Shown: piece after piece, positions 36,062-50,213 of the stretch
How positions within the stretch are numbered: position 1 is the first letter of the stretch
Layout of the letters: every line of letters starts with the position of its first letter
Assembly (NCBI GenBank): GCA_013399305.1
Contig: VXAI01000197.1
Location: forward strand, 55,235 to 119,234
DNA from: Rostratula benghalensis
Taxonomy: Eukaryota; Chordata; Aves; Charadriiformes; Rostratulidae
Direction: 5' to 3'
DNA length: 64,000 bases
The notes under the pieces: generated by a model
The model's database searches: none
What the model was told of the DNA's origin: nothing
Seen by the model: the letters and a program-made list of their open reading frames with translations, nothing else
Position numbers and translations under genes: made by a program

Positions 36062-39000
36062 GATGGATTAATCAAGATTCTTCTTTTGTCGTTTCTCATT
36101 TTTCAGTTGCCCACAAAGTACTCTCAGTGTCTTCCCTGTTCAGAGACAAGGACTAGAGGCTTTATGCTTTACATTTCTGTGGACACATTTCCAAGGTTGG
36201 TATTTTAGTTTCATTTACCTTTATACCAAAAGGAGTTATAGTTAAAAGAAACCTATTCTACACTGCAAGTGCTATAAAACAATTTTGAACAAAACACCAA
36301 CAGTTTTATAGCTGTAAAGAAGATACTGATCATAGGGTGTTACGTGGAAGGCATCTGTCTTTGAAATGCTGAAACAAGATGTTTTAAGAAGTTTAGCATG
36401 TGTCTTTGTGTGCATGTGGGAGGAGAGGACACAGTGTGTAACAGCAAGTGTGTAGATAATTAATGGATGTTGGTAATACAAGAAAAAAAACCCACAAATT
36501 GTCACTTAGTACCCTCTGGCTTACGTAGAAAATTGATAGAAGCAGATTGCATGGGGTAAAAAGAAGAAGGTTAAGTGTGAATGGAGGAATAATTGAAAGC
36601 TGCATTCATGTTAGCATATTGGTTTTAATTATTCATTGTCAGAAAACCTGTAGATAAAACACCGGCTAATCTTTAGACTGACAATGCCTCAGGCCCATAA
36701 GACCCATTGAGGATTTAAAGAGGATTAATAAAGAGGTAGACAGAATCAAGAAGGATGTGCAAGTTGTCCTCCATGTTCATTTACAGTATAAATTGTACAG
36801 AGATTTCATAAATTAGACTAAATAATTCAGTTTTTATTTAGCTGGCACTGCTGCATATTTGAGAGTGAAACAGAATAGTAATAGCAGACATTCCAAACTA
36901 TTAAAAGGCTTCAACAATAATTCATCTAGCCTTGTTATCTTTCTATTTAAAAATGGGACAGACTCCTACTCTGAAATCATTCTTAAGAAGAATTACACAT
37001 CACAAATCTTCCAGTTTTTAATAAAAGTTACAATCTCTGTAACTGACATAATGGTAAAACCAACTTTGTTGAATGAACATCCAAATCTCATAAGCAACAA
37101 TAATGAAGTAAACAAACAAGCAAATATGAAAGGAAAAATGAAAGACAGAAAAATAAACTGTATTTTCTGATGAGTTGTGTATACTTAGGTGAAAAACATT
37201 GTCCTTATTTTTTTTCTGTTAGTCCAGATCAGATATTTTTCACAGTTCACATGACAAAGCACAACTAAGTTATCCCTACTTAATATTTCATTCAATTTGA
37301 AGCTGAAGCATGGAGATGTCTGTAGCTTTTAATGTTATAACTAGGATGTTTACTAGACATGAAACAAATCCATCAAGAAAATTGATAAGAAATATGGCTT
37401 ATTTGCATCAAGTGGTAGTCAAGGCCCATTCTGATCTGAATACCCTGTTGCTGTAGGATTCTCCCAGTTAGTTCGAGGTTACTCTCAGCAGTATCAAAAT
37501 TTAAACGTGGTCCTGTGATTTTGCAGTGTTACAGAGAAGATTTAGCTCCAAGGTCCAATACATCTCCAACCAAATCATGACCAGCCCAGTTTATCAGCTT
37601 TTCTAGCTGTCTGTGTTGCCAGAGGAGCACAAAACAACCAGACTGAGGTCTGTCTAATCCTCTGGGGATTTGAATAAATCCCTCCAACTCCTTTCAAGTC
37701 TTCTAAATCTAGCAGTTATTAGCATACAGGTAATTAGAGAACCAATACTATCTTAGGCTTTAAAATCTCCTTTGATTTCTGTTTGCCATGCAGCACTTCA
37801 GGTGTATTACATATATTCACTGAAGCTAGTAAAACGTATGACTGTCATGACTTGTGTTTGCCATTCTGCAGGCTATAGATCAGCAAAGCAAATGCCCAGA
37901 GCCTAGGAATAATCTGGTTGGGCTGAATTTTACCACCAGCAGAAAGAAATCTGCATCTTGCTATGATCAAACTCAGTGGGAAGAGTCACAATAAATTGTG
38001 TTAAATCAAGCATGACCTTACAAAGTCTTAATACAGTTCAAATAAATTTAGAAATTATTTTTCATGGCTAGGCATAAAAAATATGGTATGGACAGAAATG
38101 CAGGAAAAAAGACAGAAAGAACATTACAATGACCCATATGCGGTGTCAATGCTTGCATTACTCACCAGATTTATTAATGAAGTATATTAAAGTGGTTCAG
38201 TTTGTTTATAGAAACAATTCTAGGGACCTTTCCCTGCTGAGTCAATGACACCAGAAATATTTAAATCTGCATTCTTTCACAGCCTGGAGACATGCTGAAC
38301 TTCTCAGTTAAGTGATAAAGCAAGAAAGGAGAAGATCAATATGGTGTAAAAGGGCACAAATACTACATTTTTCTCTGACACTGTTTGTTAAGCTTGCAAT
38401 ATTACTGCTGTTTGCTGTGCATTCCTGACAGATTGCTGATGTAGGTTTGGAAGATAAAAAACTATGTAGTTTGTACATTCTGACACATTTTACCTGTGAT
38501 ATAGATACCCAGGTATCTAGATACCCTGAGCAGGAGAGACACAAAATAGCTGGGCATTTTTCAAACCCCTGAAATTTTATTGAGAGAAAGAAATTGTTAA
38601 TTTCTGAATCTAAATGTGCACAAAACCCAATATAAGGCAAGAACAGAAACTGAAAAATGGCATCTTAAAAATTTATTATAATAATAAAGATTCAATGTGT
38701 TTTAGGAAGATGTAACACTTAATAGCGGTCAACTTAGTGATGATTCTAATGGGGAATTTAACTTGATATGTACCAGAACAGAAAGACTAAAGGTCTGACC
38801 ACTTATACAGCATTAGATTTTGTCTTTTCATTTTTGCTGCTTCTATACTGGATGCAGAAGAAGACAATTAAATCTCACGGAAAGAGAAAATTGGGTGTAC
38901 TGCAAAGTATCTTATACATTTTCTTGATCTGCGGTACTAAGCGCTTAAAAAGCTATGGAACAGAATTCAGAGGACTGCCTTCAGTCTGGACTTTGCAAAC

Positions 39001-40388
39001 ACTTACCAATATTTGTCATGTTCATGGTCTTGTTCACATTGATGGGCTGTATAATAGCCATAAATAGCAGATATTTCCTTAATGTTAAGTGAATTGTCAA
39101 AAGAGACATGGCTCTTCAGATATGGAATTGCATTTATTTGAACTTATGTCATGCACACTTTTTATTATTTACTTGCTTACTTGCATGATACTTATGACAT
39201 GGATATGAAATTTTGCTTTGGTTTGGAGAAAGTATTCCCTGACTATTGTATGATAGTTTTCCTTGAAAGTCTTAAGCTAAATTTAAATCCCTGAGATTTC
39301 TTTCATATCTCTACTGAGAAAGGTTGCCATTCTGAGTACTGGCATTAAGCAGAGAAACTGTGGGATGGCCTATTCTACATCATATCACCTCTGCAAATAC
39401 TACAAATATAAAAATTTTGTTATCTCTGTATGTTTGAAAAATACCGTGGTGCTACAGCCCTGCTGGAAATCATGAATGTAAATTACTTCATACAAAAAAA
39501 GCAATATATTATTTAGTATATTTTCAAATAGCTTACTTCAAAGAGGAGAACATTAATAAACATCAAGGAATTTAAAGGGTTAGTGATGAGGGAATGCAGA
39601 GAAGAGCTATGCCTTCAGCAGATATATAATTTTATTTCTCTCCAACTAACTAGTTTGCCAAGGAAATGCCAGGGCATTGCTACCTCCCAATCTGTAGCAA
39701 ATATGCAAAGCTTGACTGAATTATGCTACAGGAGTATAGGGAATATAGTACTAAAATAAAAAGTGCAAACAAACGGAAAACACTTGCCCTGATCCTGAGT
39801 TTCCTCAATTCTTCAGTGGAGGTAAAATGTTGCAGCATGTTTCTCATATTGCATGAAAATAAGAATAAATAACAACCAAAGACTAACAATTAACATCTAT
39901 GGCTTCTTTCCAGATCTAGGGATTTGCAAGTTGCCTCCCATCCCAAAGTTTCACTTTTAAATTGATTTTTTTCAATCAGCTTTCCAAACAGGTCAGCTAC
40001 GACACTTGCAACCTGTATTAGTCAACCTTCTACTCCATCAAACTCCAGCTTTGTCTCCTCCTCAAGGTTTTAAGTGCTCTCATAGCGTGGTTTGTTATTT
40101 TCAGAAGAAATACAAAACTGTAGTAGGACCCAGTAAGTAAAATTGAGATTATCAACCTAAAAGCAGTTGCAAAGGAGGTCTGGAGAGAGCTTCTGCCTCA
40201 CATCTGCGCAATGCAATCCCATCCTGAGAACAAACTCTTTTTTTTATAAAAGTAAGACACCAATAGTCAGGTCCTCTACATTTTTACATTTTCACTCTTC
40301 CTTCCCAACTACCTCCTTGTTGTTAGCTTTTATAATTGTTTGTCTTATAGTTCTCCATTTGTTTTGCACCCCGTTGCCAGCCTACTGC

Positions 40389-40784
40389 TCAGTAAATGCC
40401 ATTGGTGTAGATGCAGCCAGCCAGGCGAAAGCAATGGTGTGAACTAACAGCCTTCCAGAAGCAAGGTGGTAAGTAGTGACTTGCTGGTTTGCTCCAGCAC
40501 TTTGCGTTTTCCTGAGGAAGACCTTTGATGGTGGCTATGTGCTGGCCGACCGCTGTGGTAAGTAAAAAGATGCTATTCATCAATGTGATAGGTCTGTTCC
40601 CTCTGCCAACAGCATCACCTGGCTCAGGGAAGGAAACCATGGGGTTGTGAGGAACCAAGGCATTGCACGTATACAGATCTAGCAGCTCCCATAAACATAT
40701 TGCATTGGCTAGCAAGTTCACAAAAGCAACTCCAAAATGAAAATACAACAGAGTAATGGCAACCAGCAAGCTCATGACTTGCAA
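40389..40784 (-). other. 131-codon open frame of unknown status
   Basis: An ATG at 40784 opens a frame with a strongly hydrophobic N-terminal region (about residues 5-36, able to span a membrane) followed by a polar part with several Cys near the C-terminus. I do not recognise it, and no neighbour supports a gene. The surrounding 40150-40800 segment is slightly richer in G+C than its flanks. Frames of this length are expected once or twice by chance in a window of this size, so this is recorded only as a weak candidate for an exon or an old retroposed fragment. Confidence 0.12.
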
Positions 40785-42939
40785 CTTGTCTTAGTTAGAT
40801 CTCCTGATAAAACCCAATTAAGCTACAAAAAAGGAGGTGGTTGTGTTATTTTTGCATGAAAACTAAAAGTGAAAAGGTTCTAATGGAAAATACGTCCTAC
40901 CTATGCCTGTACTGAGCAGCTTTATTATCTCCTGAATGGGATTGCTCCCTTCAGACTGTTATTGTCCTGTTATTTGCCTTGACTGGGAAGGGAGCTTCCA
41001 CAACCATACACGAGAGAGCACTGGGTCAGTATAGCAGTTGGTGCAACTACTGTCCCCCTACAAATTGCTCCATGTGCATAAGATGGCAGGATGAAGTCAT
41101 GTCATTTTGTGCTTTTTCAGATATGCAACATCCTGCAACATTAATGAATAAGCTGTGGTAATAACAGTTCTGTAGGAGAATTTTCCTTGGTGCTAATTAC
41201 TGACATTTGTGACAAAGGTCTTGAATACCACAGAGCCTTCTTGGCTGTCTTTGCTTTAAAGAAGTTGTCATTCTTGGGGCATCCCTGGAAACAAAAAGTC
41301 TGGTTAGGAGACCTCTTCCTTAAATAAATAAATACTTCAGTGTCTGAATATTGGCTTGTCAGGAAAGACTTGGAGAACTGTTGCTGAGTTTATATACTAT
41401 ATACTCTAATAATATAAAAATATATTGGAAATGCACAAGTGTTATATTAATTCAGAGCTGATCAAATTTCAGATATACAAAGTCCCCTTCAAACAGGAAA
41501 TTCATCTGTTCAGGTTTCTCTAGGATAACAAAGATTCTTATAAACAATATTTGAATATGAGATATAGAACTATTCACAGATATATTTTTTCCTCCTTATT
41601 TTCGCAGCATAAAGCACTGACAGAAGAAAACTTTAATAATAAGAGGTTAAGTACATTTTAGTCCAACATACAGTGGACTTGTATGAAAGTCCATTTTGTG
41701 TTAGACAGCTTTATAATGAGTGCTCTAAATCACTGTTGGCCCTAAAATGAGGTGCCCTACTTTCTCTTTGGTCTCTTCTGACCTCATTAAGACAGCAAAC
41801 TTGTTATTAGAGAACAATTCTAATGACTTGTAGAATAAGTTGGACTTGATGCACACACTGCTCAGGAGAAAAAAAACAAACAAGCTTTAAAATAGTATTG
41901 CAAACAAGGGTACAATGCAGGGTTTCCATCTGTTTAGTTTTCCAAATGTATAAAATAATATTTTCATTTCCAAAATAATTGAGCCACCACTGGTAATGAT
42001 TTTTACATCGTGGACCTTGGTATTATAGGAAATACTCTACTGTAACTGATAGCTTGATGAGGAATGTGTTGTTTTTACAGGTAATTTAAACAGAAAAAAT
42101 ATAAAGAAAATTGAATTGCTTTGCGGATCAGAGACAGAGAATCAACGTAAATTTATATTTTGTAGATGGTTTAGGTATAGGTCAATGTTAGTACAAATAA
42201 TAAAGTATTTTGGAATATAGTTTAAATTTAAGCCTAATGGCATCAAAAATACATATATAAAGAACACGTGAAATAAAATATACTTTAGTACAAGTCTGAA
42301 GTCTGTAGAAGGCAGCTATGCACAATATAATATTATTTAACATACTTTTAAATAAAAAACCCACCAACCTTTACTGTCTAAGTAAAACCAACTGCAAATC
42401 TGGCTGCCTAAGTGAACTAATGCAGATGATAAATGCTCACTGAGAGCAAAAACGGCCTGCACTTATGTTTCATAGAATAATGATTTCATAATCCAACAGG
42501 ATTTTCCTGTATTGACAAATGTAAAAATAAAACCAATGTGGATGCAAGCCAGATGATCTTGGGAAAATTTCAAGAGTATCTATATCTGTGTATCTGTGAC
42601 TTGCCCTCAGACTACTCCCTCTGCAGAAATATGCAAAGCAGTTCCTGGGAGATCTCTTAGTTTTCAGGGCCTTGACCTCCTCTCCTAAATTTGAGGTGCA
42701 ATCTTGCAGAACAGTAGTCCAATTTCTCTTTAAAGAATCCTTTTTTCAGTCTTCCTGGGAATAGAACTGCTAATTAAATTTCAGTGAATGAGAATATGCA
42801 GAAACTTTCTGAAAAAGACAGTAGGGCTTACTGTTCTTGTAACCAAAGTCAATTCTAATGAACAATATGGCAGACAAACAAAAAAGACAGTGTAATTTCT
42901 TTTTTCTTTCCTTTTTCTTCTCTTATGTAGATTTCAGGC

Positions 42940-42968
42940 TTTTTTTTTTTTTTTTTTTGTGTGTGTGT
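42940..42968. repeat. T19-(GT)5 compound microsatellite
   Basis: A run of 19 T passes directly into five GT units. Confidence 0.95.
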
Positions 42969-44694
42969 CAATTGTGCCTGAATTCTTGTCAGAATGATCC
43001 ATGCAACATAAAAATTGTTTAGAATGGAAAGAAATCTACAGTATAACTGCAAAAACTCAGGACAATTCTGAACTTTCTACAGCTTTCAATGTCTTTGCTC
43101 ATCTTTTCCAGCCTTAGTAGTCTGGCAAGTTTTGAGAGGATGTCAGCAAAGAGAAACCATTTCACTTTATGTATCTTTATTTCAAATTCTCCTAATTCCT
43201 AAATATTCAACAATGGCAAGATTTCAAAGCTACGAAGAGAAAAATTCCACAATCCAGTAGGTACTTCTTCCAAAACCTTCCATGAATTCAAACTCCTTCA
43301 TGGGTACAGCCAGTGAATCTTAATGAACAGAAGACATTGCTGGGAGCTCTGGCTGTAGGTGAATAACCTTTTTCTATTGTCTAAATGTAGATTCATAAGC
43401 CAGGCCATAGCTAAACACTGGGGAAAGGTCTCTTTACTTTTGCTACAGACACTAAGGTGATACAAACACAATCTTCTGTTGACACACAGATTTATCAAAT
43501 TTCAAACACCTAGAAACTGGTTGACACAATAGATGTAATTAAAGAGCCACATCAATACTTGCTCAACCTACAGTCCAGCATTTGTCTCTGTAAATCCTGG
43601 GGTATCAAAATGCACATAGTTCTTATCAAGCTCATGATAAAGAAAAATTGCCAGCTTCCACTTGCAAGCTGGTGAAGTCATAGAAAAAGGATATTTAATT
43701 TAACTACTATATGCAGTTTTCACATTGAGAATAATTCCAGATGGTTACACTATGCCTGAGAGAACTTAATTTGTTAGACAAAGTTTCAGTGATGACCTTA
43801 TTCCTTGAGTTGCAGGTGTGAATAGCTTTATGCACAACTACTCTGGAAAGCTAGATACAGACAATTGTCTCTCTGGTGAAGAAATCCAAATGTTCAATTT
43901 TGTTTCTACCTGGACTTCAGAAATAGGTTTACTGAATCACACTGGAAAAAAAGATTACTTTACAAGGTTGACTTCAGATTGTGTGACCCTTAAGCTTTAC
44001 AAACTTTTGTAGTGATTTTAGATTTCTTAGAGTTCTTTAAATACCTATTCGGAGAGAGAATGAGGAATTAAAAAGAGAGTTAAATCTGCAGAGTTAACAG
44101 AGAAAAAGTATCTTTTTAGCTTTTTGTTTTCACTTATCTGTGCTAAATGAATAAAACAAATTGTAATTGTATGACCTAGTAATTATAAATATGTCAGTAG
44201 AAATTCCATCAAAAGAGATGCGGTAAAAATTGCAAGAAAGTAGGTTTATAATTTCTATTTCACACTTTAATGATTGAACTTAGACTTTAAATTTCATGCA
44301 GCAATTCTTCAGTGGACATGTGATTGTGGACTTGCTGAAGAGGAAATAAATGTTTATGTGGTTTTGAAAATCTTCCCTAAGATATTATTGAGTTACTGAA
44401 CAAAAGCACACAACAAATCTGGGCTACAGACGTGTGAATACACACACTCCCCTCCAAAATTTCAAATGCACCCCAAAATTTAAAAGTTGTCTCCTGAACA
44501 TCAGTGCATTCTTTTTGCTTGTCATTATTTCTATACAACAAAATAAAAGATTGTGTAAGGTGCTTCTGCTTTTTCTTCTTTTCCCCTCTGTGCTTTCACT
44601 CTGTCCGCACAATCTTGGTAGCAAAAGAAGTCTCTGCCAGCATCCTGCCTGCTCCAATCAACAAGTATATGTCACAGTTTTCATATAATGTTAA

Positions 44695-44719
44695 GAAAAA
44701 ATATAAATATATATATATT
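44695..44719. repeat. A-rich / (AT)n tract
   Basis: An A run followed by ATATATATAT. Confidence 0.85.
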
Positions 44720-45897
44720 ACAGTCACAAATTCATAGAATGGATATTTATGTTCTTCTCAGCCAGGCTAGCTGATACCTTTATAGTGAAGGTATTTTCTT
44801 CTTTGGCAGAATCTTTGCATCTTGGGCAACGTGAGACAGAAGTTGTAAACTAATTCCCTCTTCTGTCAAAAGGAAAAAAGAAATAGGTTGCTTTTGGTGG
44901 GGGAAGAGAATGGGAATGCTACAGACAAAACTGAGCTGCACATTACATTGATATTCCATTGGAATGGATGATGCTGCTTCTAATTTGAGGTTTACTAGAA
45001 AGCAATCTGAGTCAAAGCATGTTCAGAAAATTTGCAGTACGAACTCTGCCTGATGGAGGTATAGTATATTAAGGAGGCTGTCTGGATAAGAGCTGGCAAC
45101 AAAGTCTGTCCCCTGTTGAATAAAATCTGTTCCCTGTTCATTACCATAATCAAACAGGAAACTCCCACTCAGTCTTTCATCCAGACAGTTTCCCAGGACT
45201 TTTCTGCTGTCTGTACTCTCTGTTATTTTCCCTTGTACTCAAATCCCCAGTTCTTTAAGGCTTGTTACACATATGAACACCTCTACACCAGAAAATAGCA
45301 CGTTTCATTCCTATTCCCTTGTTTTCTTAAAATACACTTAAGTGTAGCATAGTCTTCCATATAACCAGGGCTTAAGGTAACGGGTGTCAAGGACACATGA
45401 AAATAGTTGACGATTGTTCCATGTGAAGGGAGGAGACTGTAGATGTGGAGTCAGCAAATACTACTGCAGAGAGGCGCGGTGCTCCATGGTGCTGCCACAC
45501 ACCAGGTCTAGCCACCAGCATGTCAGGGATGGACAATGGAAGGAGCTCAGTCCATCCCATCCCTGTTTTTATTTTCATAGATTGTATTGGTAGGAAATAA
45601 ACTCAGCAGTTTTCAGTTAAAACTGCATAAGAAATGGGGCTTGTCCTCTACATGTCTGGAGATTTTTTCTGACAAAAACTGAAATGTTACAAGCAGTACT
45701 ATAACTCATAGCTATACTATAGCTCACCCAGGCACTGGTCTAGAGAGGTCAATTCCCAATGTTGCTTTTAAAATGACCTTTAGGAGGCTCAAACGATGCA
45801 TCAGCTATGTGGAGGAACAAGTATTACGTCCTCCCATACGGTCATACAAACACAGATGGCTGTTCCCTTTCAAGATAAAACTCAGTTATATGATTAC

Positions 45898-45934
45898 AAA
45901 AAAAAAACACAAAAACAAAACAAAAAAAAAAACC
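45898..45934. repeat. A-rich (CAAAA)n tract
   Basis: A runs separated by single C, ending in CCC; simple sequence. Confidence 0.85.
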
Positions 45935-48804
45935 CAAGAGCAGCCAGCTTTGTCTCAAGTCAAACTTTAGAGTAGATTAAGATTTTTGAAATATTAAGTA
46001 GATAATGAAAATAGAGCCTTCCAGCCTCAAACATATCTTGTCAGAAATCTATATATTCCACATGTATAATTCTAAAAAAACACTTATTTGAGTAATATTT
46101 TTTTTTTTTTCAAAAATATGCCTTCAGACATGGAAACGTTAAATCTCAGTCAAAAGAAATTTACTTGACATTCACTGTTAGTGTTAATGCAGGACTTCTA
46201 TATTTCAGAGCAAAGCTAATTAAATAAGTCTTCTGCAGGCACTGGCTAGGTTTTGGGTTTTAATAAAGCCTGTCTGGTGTCTGTGAATAATGAGCAGTAA
46301 GTGCATTTCAAACCTAAGAGACAGAATATTGTTTGGGATTTTACTGTTCATATTATTGCAAGATTTTGTCCAGAGAAAGTAATACATACCTGGGAAATTA
46401 ATTTTTTTTGGTCAGAAATGTTTTTCACAGTCTCATCCTAAACAAATGTAAAAAAATAAACCAAATTTAATAAAAATGCTATTCACTTAATTTGATCTGT
46501 TTTACAGCACTGTAATTTCAGCAATGCCTATTTTTATAACACATCTGAATCTTTAGTGGTACTGGAATAAACTGTCCATCATGTTAGTTCAAACAATCCA
46601 TTTTAAGAGAAAGTAGGCAAGGATATAAATGTAAACATCCTCCCTCAACTTCATTTGGCTGATGAACATGGATTAGTGAGTAAGCTTTATTTCTTCAAAG
46701 GATGTAGGCGCGTGCAGAGGACACCCATTAGAGTTATTCTGTCTCTTGTGGAATTTTGGAATATCTTCTAATGCCATCATAATGGGCTGTACAGAGTTTC
46801 TGAATGGTGTCTGCAAATACATGATAATACTTGTCAGTCCTCAGGAAACCAATGCAGTCAAGTGCAGAACTAATAAAACTTTTCAGAGAATCAGTATGTG
46901 CTGCAACAGTTCAAAGATAACTTCAAAGTTGCAAGAAATCTAGATGCTGGCAGTAATAAAACTAAAAAAAAATTGCATAGCTGCTTTAGTGATTTTGAAC
47001 CAATTTGGTACTGCTCAAACTGAGTATCACAAATGTGATAATTTAAGTGCTATTACTATATTCTCCTGGGGCCCCTGAGGTTGAGTTGCTCTTTCTACAA
47101 TCTTTCATCGATTTTCCACAGCACACTCCAGAATTCCCAAGGACACAGTGTGTTCAGCTTTTAAAAAATTTACATTAAAGAAATCAGAAAGTTTCTGTCT
47201 TCTCAAATGTAGATTGTAATTTTCTGCTTTGTGCATTAAAAATATAAACATACCTACAATTAATTTGTATTCTCTGCATCTCACTGAAAAAGTGTCCTAT
47301 GTTTTGAAACAGAGTTAAAATGAAACTTTTGAAAGAATTATATTGATCAACTTTTTTTTCAGACTGAGGCTATAGTTAAGGAAAAAATATAGTCAGGCCT
47401 TATTTTTCTGACTGGAAAATGCCATACTTAGAGGTTTACCATGTTTTTAGCAACCATTCCAATGAATAAATTGTCAGAGAATAATATTTCTCAGAGTATT
47501 TCTTAAAATTCTATTTCGCTTTAGGTGAGATAGTTGGGAAGTTCTCATACTTGGAAAAGCCAAGTCAGTGAACACAAACTCACAGATCATTGACCTTTGA
47601 TATCATGGCATTTAGAGAGTCTCCTGAAGCAAAATTTCCCTTTGTGTATAGTTTGCATATGAATTAGCTATCTTTAGATACTCTGATCAAACCAAAATGA
47701 GCTTGGTATTATATATTTTCATTACTGTCACAAGTATTTCTGGAAGCGCTTCCTTCTGTTTCTCAATCCCGAAGGGAGAGAAATGGGATACTGAAAGTAT
47801 GAACTTTTCATGCCAAATCATAATTCTAAAAAGATTTCTAAAAGGTAAAGAAAAGTTGGTATTTTTAGCTATGAACAAAGTACATTGTAAGACCCTTTTA
47901 ACAGATAAAATGTTAATTTACTTTTGATAAATATGACTGCTACATATTGCCTTACTTATGTTAATGAGGTAAAGCAAGAGTTTCTTGCCTTAAGAAATAA
48001 CACTTCATCACCACTGTAAGAATCCCAGGGAATGCAATGTCACATGTTTTCCTCATAAAAAGCAGAAAATTATTGCTTTAGCACTGTTTCATTCTTAATA
48101 TTGCCTTTGTCTAATATTATTCTTTGTTCAACTGGTACTCTTCTGAATTTATTTACACATTCTACTTGTAGTAATATTTATAGCCCAATGAAAATTTTCT
48201 TCTTTAAGCTTGATCATAATTATATTGGGAAAATAGTATTATTCTACCATCTTTTTGCCTTTTGACTTTTTTGTGGTTACTGAAAACCCAGATACAGATT
48301 TTTACCTCTTGTCCAGTCCCATAAAAAAATCTATGACAAAAATGAAATAAACATTATAAACAAAACCCCTGCATGATAGGAAAGGTGGGTGAAAAATTGT
48401 TTCTGTAAAAGGAACCAGTGCAATAAAAACCATAAATCACAAACCTTGTTTGTGATACTTTCCTTCTTTACGGCTATTAACTATTTCAGGTAGAAAGGAA
48501 GAAGATCGAGTTTCTTTGAGTAAAAGGATGTAATTATTCCATTATGATGGTACAAAGAAGGGGGCAAATTACATATTCCCTGTTGTACTCAACCATTCTT
48601 TTTTTCTCCTTCACACTAAGTAGTCAGAACTTGAAACTGTCAGCTAAAAAATAAAAAGAAACATGGGGGTTTTGTGTTTTTTTGCTGTTGCTACCGAGAA
48701 AAAAGGTTTTGGAAAGCCTTGAATGTGAACCTTGGGGATGACAAAGCAAGAGAGCAGCAATGTGATTTATTTAATCCCACAGTCTTACTTAGTGATATAA
48801 TTAT

Positions 48805-48805
48805 N
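48805..48805. other. single ambiguous base (N)
   Basis: One N within AT-only sequence. Confidence 0.99.
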
Positions 48806-49584
48806 AAATAATTTATATTGTAAATAATTTTTAGATTCCTCTGATTTATATAAGCAGCTGATCCTTCTGAATTCTTGTACCATATTGTTGATTACTCCAA
48901 GCATTATGTTTTACAAATATTTTAGAAATATTTCTACTTAATGGAAAATATCAACATATTTAGCAAATGGAAGAGGAGAGAAATCTCTTTTATTGCTGTT
49001 TTGGCAAGCTCCTGTGTATTTTTCTCCATGTGTTTTTTTCCTGTCCTTGAGAAAAAGGTATTTTTACTTTCTATCTCTTCTTCTGCTACCAAATTCCCTA
49101 TTTACCAACACTCCACCTAGACTGCTCCAGTTCTACAAGGTGATAGTCACGGAGTTACTATTTGTTTGCTATGAAAATTCTCTCTTTTTTTTTCTTTTCT
49201 TGTCTTTTTAATTTTTTTTTTTATTTGTCCAGCAAATGACAACTCAACAATTCCTTTTGGCTGTTCACATCCAATAATTCATGTGAATCCACATAAAGAC
49301 AGGTAGGTTGGTTCCTGCAATAGACGACCCTTGTGAGACCTTATTTATCTGAAAATTAAGTTTCATGAATGTTGAAAATGAAGCAGTTACTTGGGAGAAC
49401 AAGAGGAGATATTTAGAAGATGTGACAGCTCAGAAAAAATTCAAAGAGAGTTTTTTGGTTATGAAAAAAAGAGGCAACAGGAGAAAACTGTTGCTAAGGT
49501 AATAGTATCTTATCTTTATCCATCTGCACAGGAAAAGAAAAATCTAAAGCAGGAAACCGTTAAAGTGTAGGAAAAACAATCAAC

Positions 49585-49735
49585 TGTGACTGGGTTGTCA
49601 CGGGAGGTGGTGGAGGAGATCTTGGAGAACAGGAGCAGAAAATTAGGGCTGATATGGAAGTAATTTGTAGAGTTAGGGCCAATGGTTGACTTGATGATCC
49701 CAAGGGTCTCTTCCAACTTGAATGATTCTATAAAT
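49585..49735 (+). mobile_element. short CR1 3' end fragment
   Basis: It begins at the GGTTG-C-C/A-GGGAGGTGGTGGAG block, runs through the short 3' UTR (GGGCCAATGGTTGACTTGATGATCCC, written here in part) and ends TTGAATGATTCTAT. This is about 150 bases of CR1 3' terminus. It resembles the tail of the 32.8-33.8 kb copy more than that at 53.6 kb, so it is likely from the same subfamily. Confidence 0.85.
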
Positions 49736-50208
49736 CTAATTCAGCTAGAGCTGTGGCCTCTATGAGCTACCTCTCAGGCTTATTCTATGTTTATATGGAC
49801 AGATCATCTGACTACTGTTTTTCTTGTCTAGTTCATTGAATTGGCTCCATAATTTCCTTATATAAAAGGAAGGATCAAAAACAAAGCAAGTTCAATACTA
49901 CAGGGACAAACTTGGACTAGGACTAATCATCTGGGTGTTTTATATGTGATGCTCCATACATATGGAGCAGTAGCCTAGTTAAGCCTTCAATAATATCGTC
50001 ACTCTTAAAGCAACAAAAATTTCATTATCCCCAAAATAAAATCCCTAAGTACCATTGAGCTTCTGTAGACATCTTTAATTATATTCATTCATCTCATACA
50101 GACGATCTGTTTTCCATGACAGATGTTATAGTAATTAAATAAAAACGGTAGGACCATACTTTCACACCGATTTAAAATAAATTTCTTTTGAGCTGTTTTT
50201 TTTATATA

Positions 50209-50213
50209 NNNNN
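50209..50213. other. assembly gap, 5 N
   Basis: Five unknown bases after TTTTTTTATATA. Confidence 0.99.

Larger units (their letters stand above)
33775..49584. other. 16-kb AT-rich stretch without recognised genes or mobile elements
   Basis: This is the longest part of the window without a CR1 or LTR that I can identify. It contains only low-complexity tracts (36047-36061 A15; 42940-42968; 44695-44719 AT-rich; 45898-45934; 46098-46110 T13), a 25-base gap and a single N. The longest open frame is a minus-strand one at 40389-40784. Ancient, strongly diverged repeats may be hidden here. Confidence 0.6.

Noticed and set aside
38308..38640. 110-codon minus-strand frame with several Cys and Ser
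   Set aside because: No recognisable family, and similar frames are expected by chance in AT-rich DNA of this length.
44730..44745. ATTCATAGAATGG as a minus-strand CR1 tail
   Set aside because: Only about 12 matching bases and no CR1 body on the expected side.
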